Assembly: GCF_014656475.1 (NCBI RefSeq)
Contig: NZ_BNCM01000012.1
Location: 62,001 to 126,000, forward strand
Direction of reading: 5' to 3'
Length of the DNA: 64,000 nucleotides
Origin: Sinomonas cellulolyticus
Lineage (GTDB): Bacteria > Actinomycetota > Actinomycetes > Actinomycetales > Micrococcaceae
Part shown: one piece after another, positions 42,461 through 51,173 of the stretch
Numbering within the stretch: position 1 is the stretch's first letter
Layout of the letters: each line of letters begins with the position of its first letter
Notes under the pieces: generated by a model
Told to the model about the DNA's origin: nothing
Databases searched by the model: none
Seen by the model: the letters and a program-made list of their open reading frames with translations, nothing else
Translations under genes and position numbers: made by a program

Positions 42461-45007
42461 ATGCGAATCCCCCTTTCATGGCTGCGCCAGTACACGCAGC
42501 TCCCCGCCGACGCGACGGCTGAGGACCTCATGGCGGACCTCGTGAAGGTCGGTCTGGAGGAGGAAGCCGTCCACCGGCCCTCCGACACCATCAGCGGGCC
42601 CATCGTGGTGGGCCAGGTCCTCAGCGCCGTCAAGGAGCCGCAGAGCAACGGCAAGACCATCAACTGGTGCCAGGTCCGCGTGGTCCCCGAAGGCCAGGAG
42701 CAGACGCTCACCGGCAAGGGTATCGACCCGTCGGGCGTCCAGGGCATCGTGTGCGGGGCGCACAACTTCGAGCCTGGCGACAAGGTGGTCGTGACCCTTC
42801 CGGGCGCCACCCTGCCCGGCGACTTCCACATCGCGGCCCGCAAGACCTACGGCCACGTCTCTGCCGGGATGATCGCCTCCGTGCGGGAGCTCGGCATCGG
42901 TGACGATCACGACGGGATCCTGGTCCTCTCCCGGATCGGTCTGGACCCCGAGGTCGGCACCGACGCCCTCGAGCTCCTCGGCCTGAACGACGAGGCCGCC
43001 GAGATCAACGTGACGCCCGACAGGTCCTACTGCTTCTCGATCCGGGGCATCGCCCGCGAGTACTCGCACGCGACCGGGACCCCGTCGACTGACCCCGCCA
43101 CCCTCGTGGAGGTGCCCGAGACGCTCACCGGGGGACACGCCGTCGTGCTCGACGACGACGCGCCCATCTACGGTGCGCCCGGGTGCGACAGGTTCGTGGC
43201 GCGCACGGTGCGCGGCATCGACCCGACGCGCCCCACCCCGCAGTGGATGGTCTCCCGCCTGCGGCTCGCGGGCGTCCGCTCCATCTCGCTGCCTGTGGAC
43301 ATCTCGAACTACGTCATGTTCGAGCTCGGCCAGCCCACCCACTGCTACGACCTGGACAGGATCACCGGGGCCATCACGGTGCGCCGCGCGCGTGCGGGGG
43401 AGAAGCTCACGACCCTCGACGACAAGGTCCGTGACCTCGATCCGGAAGACCTCCTCATCACCGACGAGTCGGGGCCGATCGGCATCGCCGGTGTCATGGG
43501 CGGCGCCTCGACCGAATGCTCCGACACCACCGTGGACGTGCTCGTCGAGGCCGCGCACTTCGACACGGTGACCATCGCCCGATCCCGCCGCCGGCACAAG
43601 CTCCCGTCCGAGGCCTCCAAGCGGTTCGAGCGCGGCGTGGACTGGAACGTCGCCGGGGTCGCAGCGCAGCGCGTCGTCGACCTCCTCGTCGAGCTCGGCG
43701 GCGGTGTTGCCGACGAGGCGGGCACCGACGTCGGCACCGCACCGGAGCCCGTGCGCATCGACCTCCCCGCCCGGTTCGCGTCCGAGCGGATCGGCATGGA
43801 GTTCAGCGACGAGCTCATCACGCGCGCGCTGGGCGACCTCGGCGCGGACGTGGAGCGGGCCGGCGCCGACTTCGTGGTCACGCCGCCGAGCTGGCGCAAC
43901 GACCTCGAGACCAAGGAGGACCTGTCCGAGGAGATCGCCCGTCTGGTCGGGTACGACAAGATCCCGGCGACGCTCCCGGTGGCGCCCCCCGGGCGCGGGT
44001 TCACCCGCACGCAGCAGCAGCGCCGCCGGCTCGTCCAGGCGCTCGCGGACGCCGGGCTGACCGAGATCCTCGCGTACCCCTTCGCGACCAAGGCGGAGAA
44101 CGAGACGTTCGGCGTCGCAGAGCAGGGCGCGCCACGCCCCGCCGTCAAGCTCGCCAACCCGCTGAGCGAGGAGCGCGGCTGGCTGCGCACCTCGCTCCTG
44201 CCGGGCCTGATCGACACGGCCAAGCGCAACCACGGCCGCGGCTTCCGCGACCTCGCACTGTACGAGGCCGGTCTCGTGTTCCTTCCCGGCGATGGCGTGC
44301 TCGGCACCGCGGAGATCCCGCCGCTCGGCGTGCGCCCCTCGGAGGAGGTGCTCGACTCCCTCTACGATGGGCTGCCGGATCAGCCGCTGCACGTCGCGGG
44401 GTTGTTCACGGGCAAGGAGGCGGCTGAGTCTCCCGGCGCGACCCCGCGGTCCTGGGACTGGGCGGACGCGATCGACGTCGCCCGTCTGGCCGGTGACGTG
44501 CTCGGCGTCGAACTCGTGGTCTCCCAGGGATCCCATCAGGCCTTCCACCCGGGCCGCGCTGCGCAGTTCACGCTGCGCTCCGGCGAGGTGGTCGGGTACG
44601 CGGGCGAACTGCATCCGAAGCTGCTCGCACAGCTCGACATGCCGGCCCGCACGGTGGCGTTCGAGCTCGACGCGGAGGCCCTCTTCGGCGCCGCAGCCGA
44701 CGTGGTGGTCGCCAAGCCGATCTCGACCTACCCGGTCGCGACCCAGGACGTCGCCCTCATCGTCGACGCGGACCTCCCGGCGGACTCCGTTCGCGCCGCC
44801 CTGACCGAGGGCGCCGGCGAGCTGCTCGAGGATGTGCACCTCTTCGACGTGTACATGGGCAAGGGCATCGAGCCGGGCAAGAAGTCGCTTGCGTTCGGGC
44901 TCCGCTTCCGCGCCGACGACCGCACCCTCACTGCCGACGAGGCTTCGGAAGCGCGTGCCGCCGCCGTCGCCCTCGCGGCCGAGCGGTTCGGCGCCATCCA
45001 GCGCTAG
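42461..45007 (+). CDS. pheT: phenylalanine-tRNA ligase beta subunit
   Basis: PheT provides tRNA binding and Tyr-editing for phenylalanyl-tRNA synthetase. The 848-residue protein has the usual domain order: an N-terminal tRNA-binding OB fold (about 40-150, with V-G-Q-V-L and K-R/T-Y-G-H-V-S-A-G-M), the B3/B4 editing domains (N-V-T-P-D-R-S-Y-C), B5, a catalytic-like core and the C-terminal anticodon-binding FDX-ACB domain (P-V-A-T-Q-D-V-A-L-I-V). It is co-translated with pheS. Confidence 0.98.
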   Translation: MRIPLSWLRQYTQLPADATAEDLMADLVKVGLEEEAVHRPSDTISGPIVVGQVLSAVKEPQSNGKTINWCQVRVVPEGQEQTLTGKGIDPSGVQGIVCGAHNFEPGDKVVVTLPGATLPGDFHIAARKTYGHVSAGMIASVRELGIGDDHDGILVLSRIGLDPEVGTDALELLGLNDEAAEINVTPDRSYCFSIRGIAREYSHATGTPSTDPATLVEVPETLTGGHAVVLDDDAPIYGAPGCDRFVARTVRGIDPTRPTPQWMVSRLRLAGVRSISLPVDISNYVMFELGQPTHCYDLDRITGAITVRRARAGEKLTTLDDKVRDLDPEDLLITDESGPIGIAGVMGGASTECSDTTVDVLVEAAHFDTVTIARSRRRHKLPSEASKRFERGVDWNVAGVAAQRVVDLLVELGGGVADEAGTDVGTAPEPVRIDLPARFASERIGMEFSDELITRALGDLGADVERAGADFVVTPPSWRNDLETKEDLSEEIARLVGYDKIPATLPVAPPGRGFTRTQQQRRRLVQALADAGLTEILAYPFATKAENETFGVAEQGAPRPAVKLANPLSEERGWLRTSLLPGLIDTAKRNHGRGFRDLALYEAGLVFLPGDGVLGTAEIPPLGVRPSEEVLDSLYDGLPDQPLHVAGLFTGKEAAESPGATPRSWDWADAIDVARLAGDVLGVELVVSQGSHQAFHPGRAAQFTLRSGEVVGYAGELHPKLLAQLDMPARTVAFELDAEALFGAAADVVVAKPISTYPVATQDVALIVDADLPADSVRAALTEGAGELLEDVHLFDVYMGKGIEPGKKSLAFGLRFRADDRTLTADEASEARAAAVALAAERFGAIQR

Positions 45008-45027
45008 CAACGGCGCACGGAGCAGCC

Positions 45028-45744
45028 GTGGTCCTGCGGGCAGTGCCACTCGGACATCCCGGGTCTGCGCTGCCCGCCGGCGTCTCCACCCCCGGTGAGC
45101 TCGAGCGCGCCGCTGCGTTCGCCGATCCGCTCGCGCGCCACCGTTTCCTCGCCGGGCGCCTTGCCCTGCGCGCGCACGTCGCAGAGCTCCTCGGCGTGCC
45201 GCCCGGCCTCGTCATCCCGACGTACACCTGCCCGGACTGCGGTCCGGGGGAGCACGGTGTTCCGGGGTTCGCGCTCACCGCTTCAGGCAGCGTGACAGCG
45301 ACGGCGCGGGGCATCCGCGCCGCGCACGACGGCGAGCGGCCGCTCCCGCTTCCCGTCGCCGCGAGCATGTCCCGGGCCGGTGGATGGGTCCTCCTTGCCG
45401 CCGAACTCCCGTCCGACGAGGGGGGCGCCGGCGTGGGCGACGCTCCGATACGGCGGCGAGCCCGTCTCGGGGTGGACCTCGCGCGCATCGCGGACCTGCG
45501 GGATGCCATCCCTGACGCAGCCTTCTCGGCGGCGGAGCGGCGTCGGGTGTACGCGGCGGATGACCCAGCTGCCGAGGCAGCCACCCTGTGGGCGCGGAAG
45601 GAGGCGCTGCTCAAGGCGCTCGGTACAGGGCTGCGCGGCGATCCGTCGGCGGTGGAGACCGTGGGGGACCCGCGAGTCAGTGATCTGGACCCCGGTCGAT
45701 GCGGTCTCCCGGCGGGGTTTGCGGCTGCGATCGCGCGGGCGTGA
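45028..45744 (+). CDS. 4'-phosphopantetheinyl transferase (Sfp type)
   Basis: This 238-residue protein has the PPTase signatures G-V-D-L-A-R-I (D150) and W-A-R-K-E-A-L-L-K-A-L-G (W188, E192), which bind magnesium and coenzyme A. It would attach phosphopantetheine to carrier-protein serines. It starts with GTG 20 nt after pheT and may be transcribed with it. The only carrier domain in the window is in the synthetase at 47.2-51.1 kb, on the opposite strand and 1.4 kb away, making it the natural partner. The N-terminal half is poorly conserved and includes a C-P-D-C-G stretch. Confidence 0.85.
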   Translation: MVLRAVPLGHPGSALPAGVSTPGELERAAAFADPLARHRFLAGRLALRAHVAELLGVPPGLVIPTYTCPDCGPGEHGVPGFALTASGSVTATARGIRAAHDGERPLPLPVAASMSRAGGWVLLAAELPSDEGGAGVGDAPIRRRARLGVDLARIADLRDAIPDAAFSAAERRRVYAADDPAAEAATLWARKEALLKALGTGLRGDPSAVETVGDPRVSDLDPGRCGLPAGFAAAIARA

Positions 45745-45797
45745 CCCCAGATGGCAGGGAGGAACAGGGAGGTGCCCCCGGGTCGCTGGGGCGGCGG

Positions 45798-47171
45798 CTA
45801 CTCCGGGAGGGGCGGCAGGCGGTACTCGTAGAGCCAGGGCCGGAGGAGGCCGTCGGCGCTGAACGAGGGAGCACCGGCTCCCACCCGGTCGGCGAGCTCG
45901 AGGAAGTCGGCGGTGCTGGCGCTCGCGTGCCGGTGCTCCTCCGAGAAGGCCTTGAGCAGGCGGAAGAATCGGTCGTCGCCCAGGGCCCGCCGCACCGCGT
46001 GGAGCGCGAGGGCGCCCCGCTTGTAGACGCGGTCGTCGAACATGAGGTCCGGCCCCGGGTCGCCGATGAGGATGTCCTTCCTCTGGGAGTCCACGAGGTC
46101 CCACGCGGCGCGTGCACGCGAACGCGTGCTGCCGTGGCCCGCGTGCTCGCTCCAAAGCCACTCGGCGTAGCATGCGAAGCCCTCGTGGAGCCAGATGTCC
46201 TGCCACCTCCGGGCGGTGACCGCGTTGCCGAACCACTGGTGTGCGAGCTCATGGGCGAGGAGCCGCTGCGATTCCCACGATCTGGTGATGTGGTTGCGGC
46301 CCATGATCGAGAGGGCCTGGGCCTCGAGGGGGATCTCGAGCTCATCCTCGGTGACCACCACGGTGTAGTCAGGGAACGGGTAGGGGCCGAACAGGTCGGA
46401 GAACAGCTCCACCATGGCCCGCTGGTCACGCAGCCTTGCGAGTGCCTCCTGCTTCAGCTGCCGCGGCACCGCGGCGTACACGCCGACTGCAGGGGAGGAC
46501 CGGCGGGGGATCCGCCCGAGCTCGAGCATCTCGTACCGTCCTACCAGCAGTGTCGCCAGGTAGGGTGCCATCGGCTCGTGGACCTCGTACACCCACGTCT
46601 CCCGGCTGGCCTTGCGCCGGTGGCCCACGAGCAGCCCATTGGAGACGACGCGGTAGCCCGCATCGGTGGTGGCGGAGATGCGGAACGTGGCCTTCTGGCT
46701 GGGGTGGTCGTTGCAGGGGAACCACGTGGGGGCCCCGGTCGGCTGCCCGGCCACGAGCACGCCGTCAGCCAGTTCCTCGAAGCCCACTTCCCCCCACCTC
46801 CCGTCCACGGGGCCGGGGTTGCCCTCGTAGCGGACCTCGACGGTGAAGTCGCGGCCCTTGGCGATCGGGGCCGCCGGAGTGACGCGCAGCTCATCGCCGC
46901 GTTGGCTGATCTTGGCCGCGCGCGCACCGTCGATGAACACCTTCGGCGCGCGGAGCCCGGTGAGGCTCAGCGCCACCGTCTCGAGGCGCTCTCTGGCGGT
47001 GGCCCGCAGGAGTGCGCGCCCGGCGAGGCGGTTGCTCGCGAGCCGCAGATCCAGCTCGAGATCGTAGTGCCGCACCCGGTAGGCGGCGCTGCCGTGTCCG
47101 GGGGTGTAGGGGTCCGGGAGTGCGCCGTTGCCGGACGTCCTCGTGGCACGGATGTGCTTGGCGGGGCTCAA
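45798..47171 (-). CDS. M1 family zinc aminopeptidase
   Basis: A 457-residue gluzincin peptidase, shorter than aminopeptidase N because it lacks the C-terminal helical domain. The zinc site is H307-E-L-A-H311 with E330 (WLHEGFACYAEW), and an exopeptidase-like P-L-E-A-Q replaces GAMEN. No signal peptide is seen. I chose the TTG at 47171, which overlaps the synthetase stop (TTGA) and has GGAGG 12 nt upstream; no other in-frame start precedes the conserved fold. The coupling to the synthetase suggests it trims or degrades that enzyme's product. Confidence 0.9.
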   Translation of the reverse strand: MSPAKHIRATRTSGNGALPDPYTPGHGSAAYRVRHYDLELDLRLASNRLAGRALLRATARERLETVALSLTGLRAPKVFIDGARAAKISQRGDELRVTPAAPIAKGRDFTVEVRYEGNPGPVDGRWGEVGFEELADGVLVAGQPTGAPTWFPCNDHPSQKATFRISATTDAGYRVVSNGLLVGHRRKASRETWVYEVHEPMAPYLATLLVGRYEMLELGRIPRRSSPAVGVYAAVPRQLKQEALARLRDQRAMVELFSDLFGPYPFPDYTVVVTEDELEIPLEAQALSIMGRNHITRSWESQRLLAHELAHQWFGNAVTARRWQDIWLHEGFACYAEWLWSEHAGHGSTRSRARAAWDLVDSQRKDILIGDPGPDLMFDDRVYKRGALALHAVRRALGDDRFFRLLKAFSEEHRHASASTADFLELADRVGAGAPSFSADGLLRPWLYEYRLPPLPE

Positions 47172-50100
47172 CGGGTCGGTGCCTCCGGCTCCTTCCACGG
47201 TGCCACCGGATTGCCGCGCCAGTAGGTGGCCGGAGGCACGTGCTCGCCCCTCATCACCAGGGATGCCGGCCCCACGGTGGCGCCGTCGCCGATGCGCGCT
47301 CCCGGCAGGATCACCCCGTGCGGGCCCAGCGTGGCACCCTCGCCGAGCTCGACGGCGTCGATCGACATGATGCGGTCGTGGAACAGGTGGGTCTGGACCA
47401 CGCAGCCGCGGTTCACGGTAGAGCCAGGGCCGAGGGCCACGAGGTCCGCCTCGGGCAGCCAGTAGCTCTCGCACCAGCTGCCCGAGCCGATGCGGGCGCC
47501 CAGCGAGCGCAGCCACCAGACAAGGGCGGGCGTGCCGGCCGCGGCCCGCGCGAACCACGGCGCCGCCACCATCTCCACGAACGTGTCCTGGACCTCGTTG
47601 CGCCATACGAACGAGCTCCACAGCGGGTGCTCGCCGGCCTTGATCCGGCCCACGAAGAGCCACTTCGCGGCCGTGGCCGAGGCTGCGGCGACGGCCCCCG
47701 CGGCGAGCATGACTGCCCCTCCGAGGAGGGCTGCGGCCAGGTAGCCCCAGGCCGCGGCGATCCAGTCGAGCGCCGCGAGCACGACGACGGCGATCGCCGT
47801 CGTGAGCACGACCGGTACCGCCCGGCACAGCTCCCACAGCGCCCGCGCGGCCTTGAGGCGCGACGGCGGCCGGAACGTCCGCTCGAAATCTGCCTCGACG
47901 GCGGTGCGCCTCAGCCGGACCGGCGGGCTGCCGAGCCAGGAAGAGCCGGACTTGGCCTTCCTGGGGGTGGCGGAGAGGACTGCGACCAGGCCGTACTTCG
48001 GCACAGAGCGGCCGGCCGCCGTCATTCCCGAGTTGCCGAGGAAGGCGCGCTTGCCGATCTTGGCGGGGGCGATCCTGACCCAGCCGCCGCCCAGCTCGTA
48101 GCTGGCCACCATGGTGTCGTCGGCAAGGAACGCGCCGTCGGCCACCGTGGTCATGGATGGCAGGAGGAGGACGGTCGAGGCCTCGACGTCTTTGCCGACC
48201 TTGGCTCCCAGCATGCGGAGCCAGACAGGCGTGAAGAGGCTCGCGTAGATCGGGAACAGTACGTCCCGGGCCAGGTCGAGCACCCGCTCGGTGGCCCACA
48301 CCTGCCAGCCGGCTCGGGACCGTATGCGGTGGTACCCCTCGGCGAGCCCCAGCCCGAGCACTCGGGTGACGGCCGCGATGAGCAGGACGTTGAGCACAAA
48401 CCAGACGGCAGCCGCAGCGGGGGTCAGCGCCAGGACCGGGCCAAGAGCTGCGTGCAGGGATCCGTGGCCGCGGGCCGCTGCGACGAGCACGAGCGCCGCT
48501 GCCGCCGCGGAGACGAAGGGGATGACAGCCAGGAGCGTCGAGCCCGCGGCGAAGGCAGCGATCCAGGCGCCTTCCCGCAGCGGCGAACGGCGCGCCCCGG
48601 CGGGCAGCTCGGGCCACTCCGGCTTGGCCTTCCCCACGCGCGTCGCGGGAGAGCCGGCCACGCGCAGTCCCGCCTTGACCTTCCCGGACACCGCGGAGCC
48701 CGGGTCGACGACGGCCCCCGCGCCGATTCTGGCCCCCGGCAGGAGGGTGCTGCGCGCCCCGATGGCCGCTCCGGCACCGATGTGGACACCGCCGATGTGC
48801 ACCCAGTCCCCGTCGATCCACCAGCCGGACAGGTCGACCTCCGGCTCCACGGCGCCCCCCGGGCCCACGGAGAGCATGCCCGTCACGGGCGGAACCGAGT
48901 GGAGGACCGCGTCCCGCCCGATCTTCGCGCCGAGCGCCCGGGCGTAGTAGGGGACCCAGGGGGCGCTCGCGAGGCTCACGGCCTGGGCGAGGTCCGCGAT
49001 CTGCTCGGCGAGCCAGAGCCTCAGGTGCACGCTTCCGGAGCGCGGGTACCTGCCGGGGCGGACGCCGCGCAGCAGCAGCCGGGCCGCACCCACGGAGATG
49101 GCCATGCGGCCCCACGGGCTCACGAAGACCAGCCACGACGCGCCGACCCACCACCACGACAGCGTGGGAGCGGCCGTGAAGCCGGCCGCCGCGGCGAGGA
49201 CGTTGTTCGCCGCGGCGAGATAGGTGAGCCACCGCATGCCCACGAGGATGAAGAGGGGAACGCCCATGAGGGTCTGGACCAGTTGCGTCCGCCGCGAGGT
49301 CGGGCGCACCGCGCGCTCGCGCGGGGCCTCTGCGCCCGGTCCCGCGGCCGCGAGGACGGCCTCGACGAGCGCGCCCACCCTCGGGTGGGCGTACACGTCG
49401 GCGACCGTGACCGTGGGGTAGCGCCGGCGCAGGGCCGAGACGAGCTGTGCGGCGGCCAGGGAGCCGCCACCGTGGGCGAAGAAGTCCGCGTCGAGTCCTG
49501 GGGCCTTCGTGCCGAGCACCGCGCCCCATTGCTCCACGATCCATGCGGCGTCCTCGGGCAGTTCGAGGTCGGGCCCCTCGTCGTTGTCCTGCCCGGGGAG
49601 CGGCCACGGGAGGGCGCCGCGGTCCACCTTTCCGCTCGTCTTGGTCGGCAGGGAATCGACGACGGCGAGCACCGGCACGAGCGCGGCGGGCAGCTCCCGC
49701 GTGAGCCGCTTCCGGGCGGCGGCGAGGTCCGGCACTGTTCCCTCGGCCGGCGCGAGGTACCCGACGAGGACCTGGTTCCCCGCCGCCGTCGTGCGCACGG
49801 CCGCCGCCGCGCCGGCGACGCCCGGGAGTGCCTGGAGCGCGGCGTCCACCTCGCCCAGCTCGATGCGTCGGCCGCCGAGTTTGACCTGCTCGTCGGCGCG
49901 GCCCACGAAGACGAGCCCCTCGGGCTCGTAGGTGACGAGGTCGCCGGAGCGGTAGGCGCGCTCCCAGCCGAGCGTGGGCATGGGGGCGTACTTCTCGGCG
50001 TCCTTGGCGGGGTCGAGGTACCGGGCCAGGCCCACTCCGCCGATGATGAGCTCTCCGGTGGCGCCCACGGGTACGGGGATCCCGGCCTGGTCCACGATCG

Positions 50101-51109
50101 CGAGGTCCCAGCCGTCGAGCGGCAGGCCGATGCGCACGGGACCTCCTCCGCCCATGGGCGCGGCGCAGGCGACGACGGTCGCCTCGGTGGGCCCGTACGT
50201 GTTCCAGACCTCGCGGCCCTCGACCGCGAGCCGCGCGGCGACCTCCGGCGGGCACGCCTCGCCGCCGAAGATGAGCAGACGCACGTTCTCGAGCGCCTCG
50301 GCCGGCCACAGCGCCGCGAGGGTGGGAACGGTCGAGACGACCGTGATCCCGCGCTGCACAAGCCATGGCCCGAGGTCCATGCCGGTGCGGACGAGGGCGC
50401 GGGGCGCCGGGACGAGGCAGGCGCCGTGCCGCCACGCGAGCCACATCTCCTCGCAGGATGCGTCGAATGCCACGGACAGCCCGGCCAGCACGCGGTCCTC
50501 GGGTCCGATCGGGTCGGCCTTGAGGAACAGCCTCGATTCGGCGTCCACGAACGCCGCGGCAGAGCGGTGCGTCACTGCGACGCCCTTCGGGGTGCCCGTG
50601 GAGCCCGAGGTGAAGATGATCCAGCAGTCGTCCTCGGGGACAGGCGGTCGGGGCGACGGGAATGGCTTGGGCCGCTTCCTGTCCACCACCATCGACCCGC
50701 CCCCGCGCAGGATGCCCGCGACCCTGGCCTCGCTGAAGACGAGCTTGGCGCGTTCGTCGGGGTCATCGGCGTCGACAGGGACGTACGCGGCCCCGACGAG
50801 CATCGTCGCGAGGATGGCGACGTAGAGCTCGGCAGTCCCCGACGGGATGCGGATGCCGATGCGGTCCCCGGCCCCCAGGCCGGCGGCGTGGAGCTTGCGG
50901 CCCATGGCGCGGACCTCGTCGAGGAGCTCCGCGTAGGAGAGGGCCTGCGCCCCGTCGTCCAGCGCGGGCGCTTCGGGGAAGGCCTCGGCGCTCGCGGTGA
51001 GGATATCGAGCAGGGTGCGGGGCGCCGGGGTGCGCTCCGACCCCGCGAGCTGGGGCGGGTAGCGCCGCGGGGCTGTGTCGAGGACTTCGGGCTCACTGGT
51101 GGGGGTCAT
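47168..51109 (-). CDS. Pls/PosA-family single-module non-ribosomal peptide synthetase
   Basis: A 1313-residue membrane-bound synthetase. Adenylation domain (about 35-505): FTSGSTGTPKG at 166-176, YGPTEAT, Y-R-S-G-D and the catalytic lysine K494 (TSGKVDRG). Carrier domain (about 515-590): Ser550 in FFAHGGGSL. The rest has about six membrane helices alternating with three soluble blocks rich in left-handed beta-helix hexapeptides, the layout of epsilon-poly-lysine synthetase (Pls), whose three C-terminal blocks join monomers. No condensation or thioesterase domain is present. The by-eye pocket code D-A-E-S-I-G-T-V-V-K has an acidic residue at the third position, as in lysine-activating domains. 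The product is inferred to be a homo-oligomer of a basic amino acid. Confidence 0.9.
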   Translation of the reverse strand: MTPTSEPEVLDTAPRRYPPQLAGSERTPAPRTLLDILTASAEAFPEAPALDDGAQALSYAELLDEVRAMGRKLHAAGLGAGDRIGIRIPSGTAELYVAILATMLVGAAYVPVDADDPDERAKLVFSEARVAGILRGGGSMVVDRKRPKPFPSPRPPVPEDDCWIIFTSGSTGTPKGVAVTHRSAAAFVDAESRLFLKADPIGPEDRVLAGLSVAFDASCEEMWLAWRHGACLVPAPRALVRTGMDLGPWLVQRGITVVSTVPTLAALWPAEALENVRLLIFGGEACPPEVAARLAVEGREVWNTYGPTEATVVACAAPMGGGGPVRIGLPLDGWDLAIVDQAGIPVPVGATGELIIGGVGLARYLDPAKDAEKYAPMPTLGWERAYRSGDLVTYEPEGLVFVGRADEQVKLGGRRIELGEVDAALQALPGVAGAAAAVRTTAAGNQVLVGYLAPAEGTVPDLAAARKRLTRELPAALVPVLAVVDSLPTKTSGKVDRGALPWPLPGQDNDEGPDLELPEDAAWIVEQWGAVLGTKAPGLDADFFAHGGGSLAAAQLVSALRRRYPTVTVADVYAHPRVGALVEAVLAAAGPGAEAPRERAVRPTSRRTQLVQTLMGVPLFILVGMRWLTYLAAANNVLAAAAGFTAAPTLSWWWVGASWLVFVSPWGRMAISVGAARLLLRGVRPGRYPRSGSVHLRLWLAEQIADLAQAVSLASAPWVPYYARALGAKIGRDAVLHSVPPVTGMLSVGPGGAVEPEVDLSGWWIDGDWVHIGGVHIGAGAAIGARSTLLPGARIGAGAVVDPGSAVSGKVKAGLRVAGSPATRVGKAKPEWPELPAGARRSPLREGAWIAAFAAGSTLLAVIPFVSAAAAALVLVAAARGHGSLHAALGPVLALTPAAAAVWFVLNVLLIAAVTRVLGLGLAEGYHRIRSRAGWQVWATERVLDLARDVLFPIYASLFTPVWLRMLGAKVGKDVEASTVLLLPSMTTVADGAFLADDTMVASYELGGGWVRIAPAKIGKRAFLGNSGMTAAGRSVPKYGLVAVLSATPRKAKSGSSWLGSPPVRLRRTAVEADFERTFRPPSRLKAARALWELCRAVPVVLTTAIAVVVLAALDWIAAAWGYLAAALLGGAVMLAAGAVAAASATAAKWLFVGRIKAGEHPLWSSFVWRNEVQDTFVEMVAAPWFARAAAGTPALVWWLRSLGARIGSGSWCESYWLPEADLVALGPGSTVNRGCVVQTHLFHDRIMSIDAVELGEGATLGPHGVILPGARIGDGATVGPASLVMRGEHVPPATYWRGNPVAPWKEPEAPTR

Positions 51110-51134
51110 CGTGCCGCCATTCTTTCACCGGGCC

Positions 51135-51161
51135 GGCGGCCGCCGCTGGATGGCGGCCGCC
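51135..51161. terminator. GC-rich hairpin between the quinone reductase and the synthetase
   Basis: GGCGGCCGCC (51135-51144) pairs with itself at 51152-51161 across a 7-nt loop, in the 64-nt gap between two minus-strand genes. There is no U-tract, so it may be a weak or actinobacterial-type terminator for the reductase transcript. Confidence 0.45.
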
Positions 51162-51173
51162 CGGCGCCGCGTG

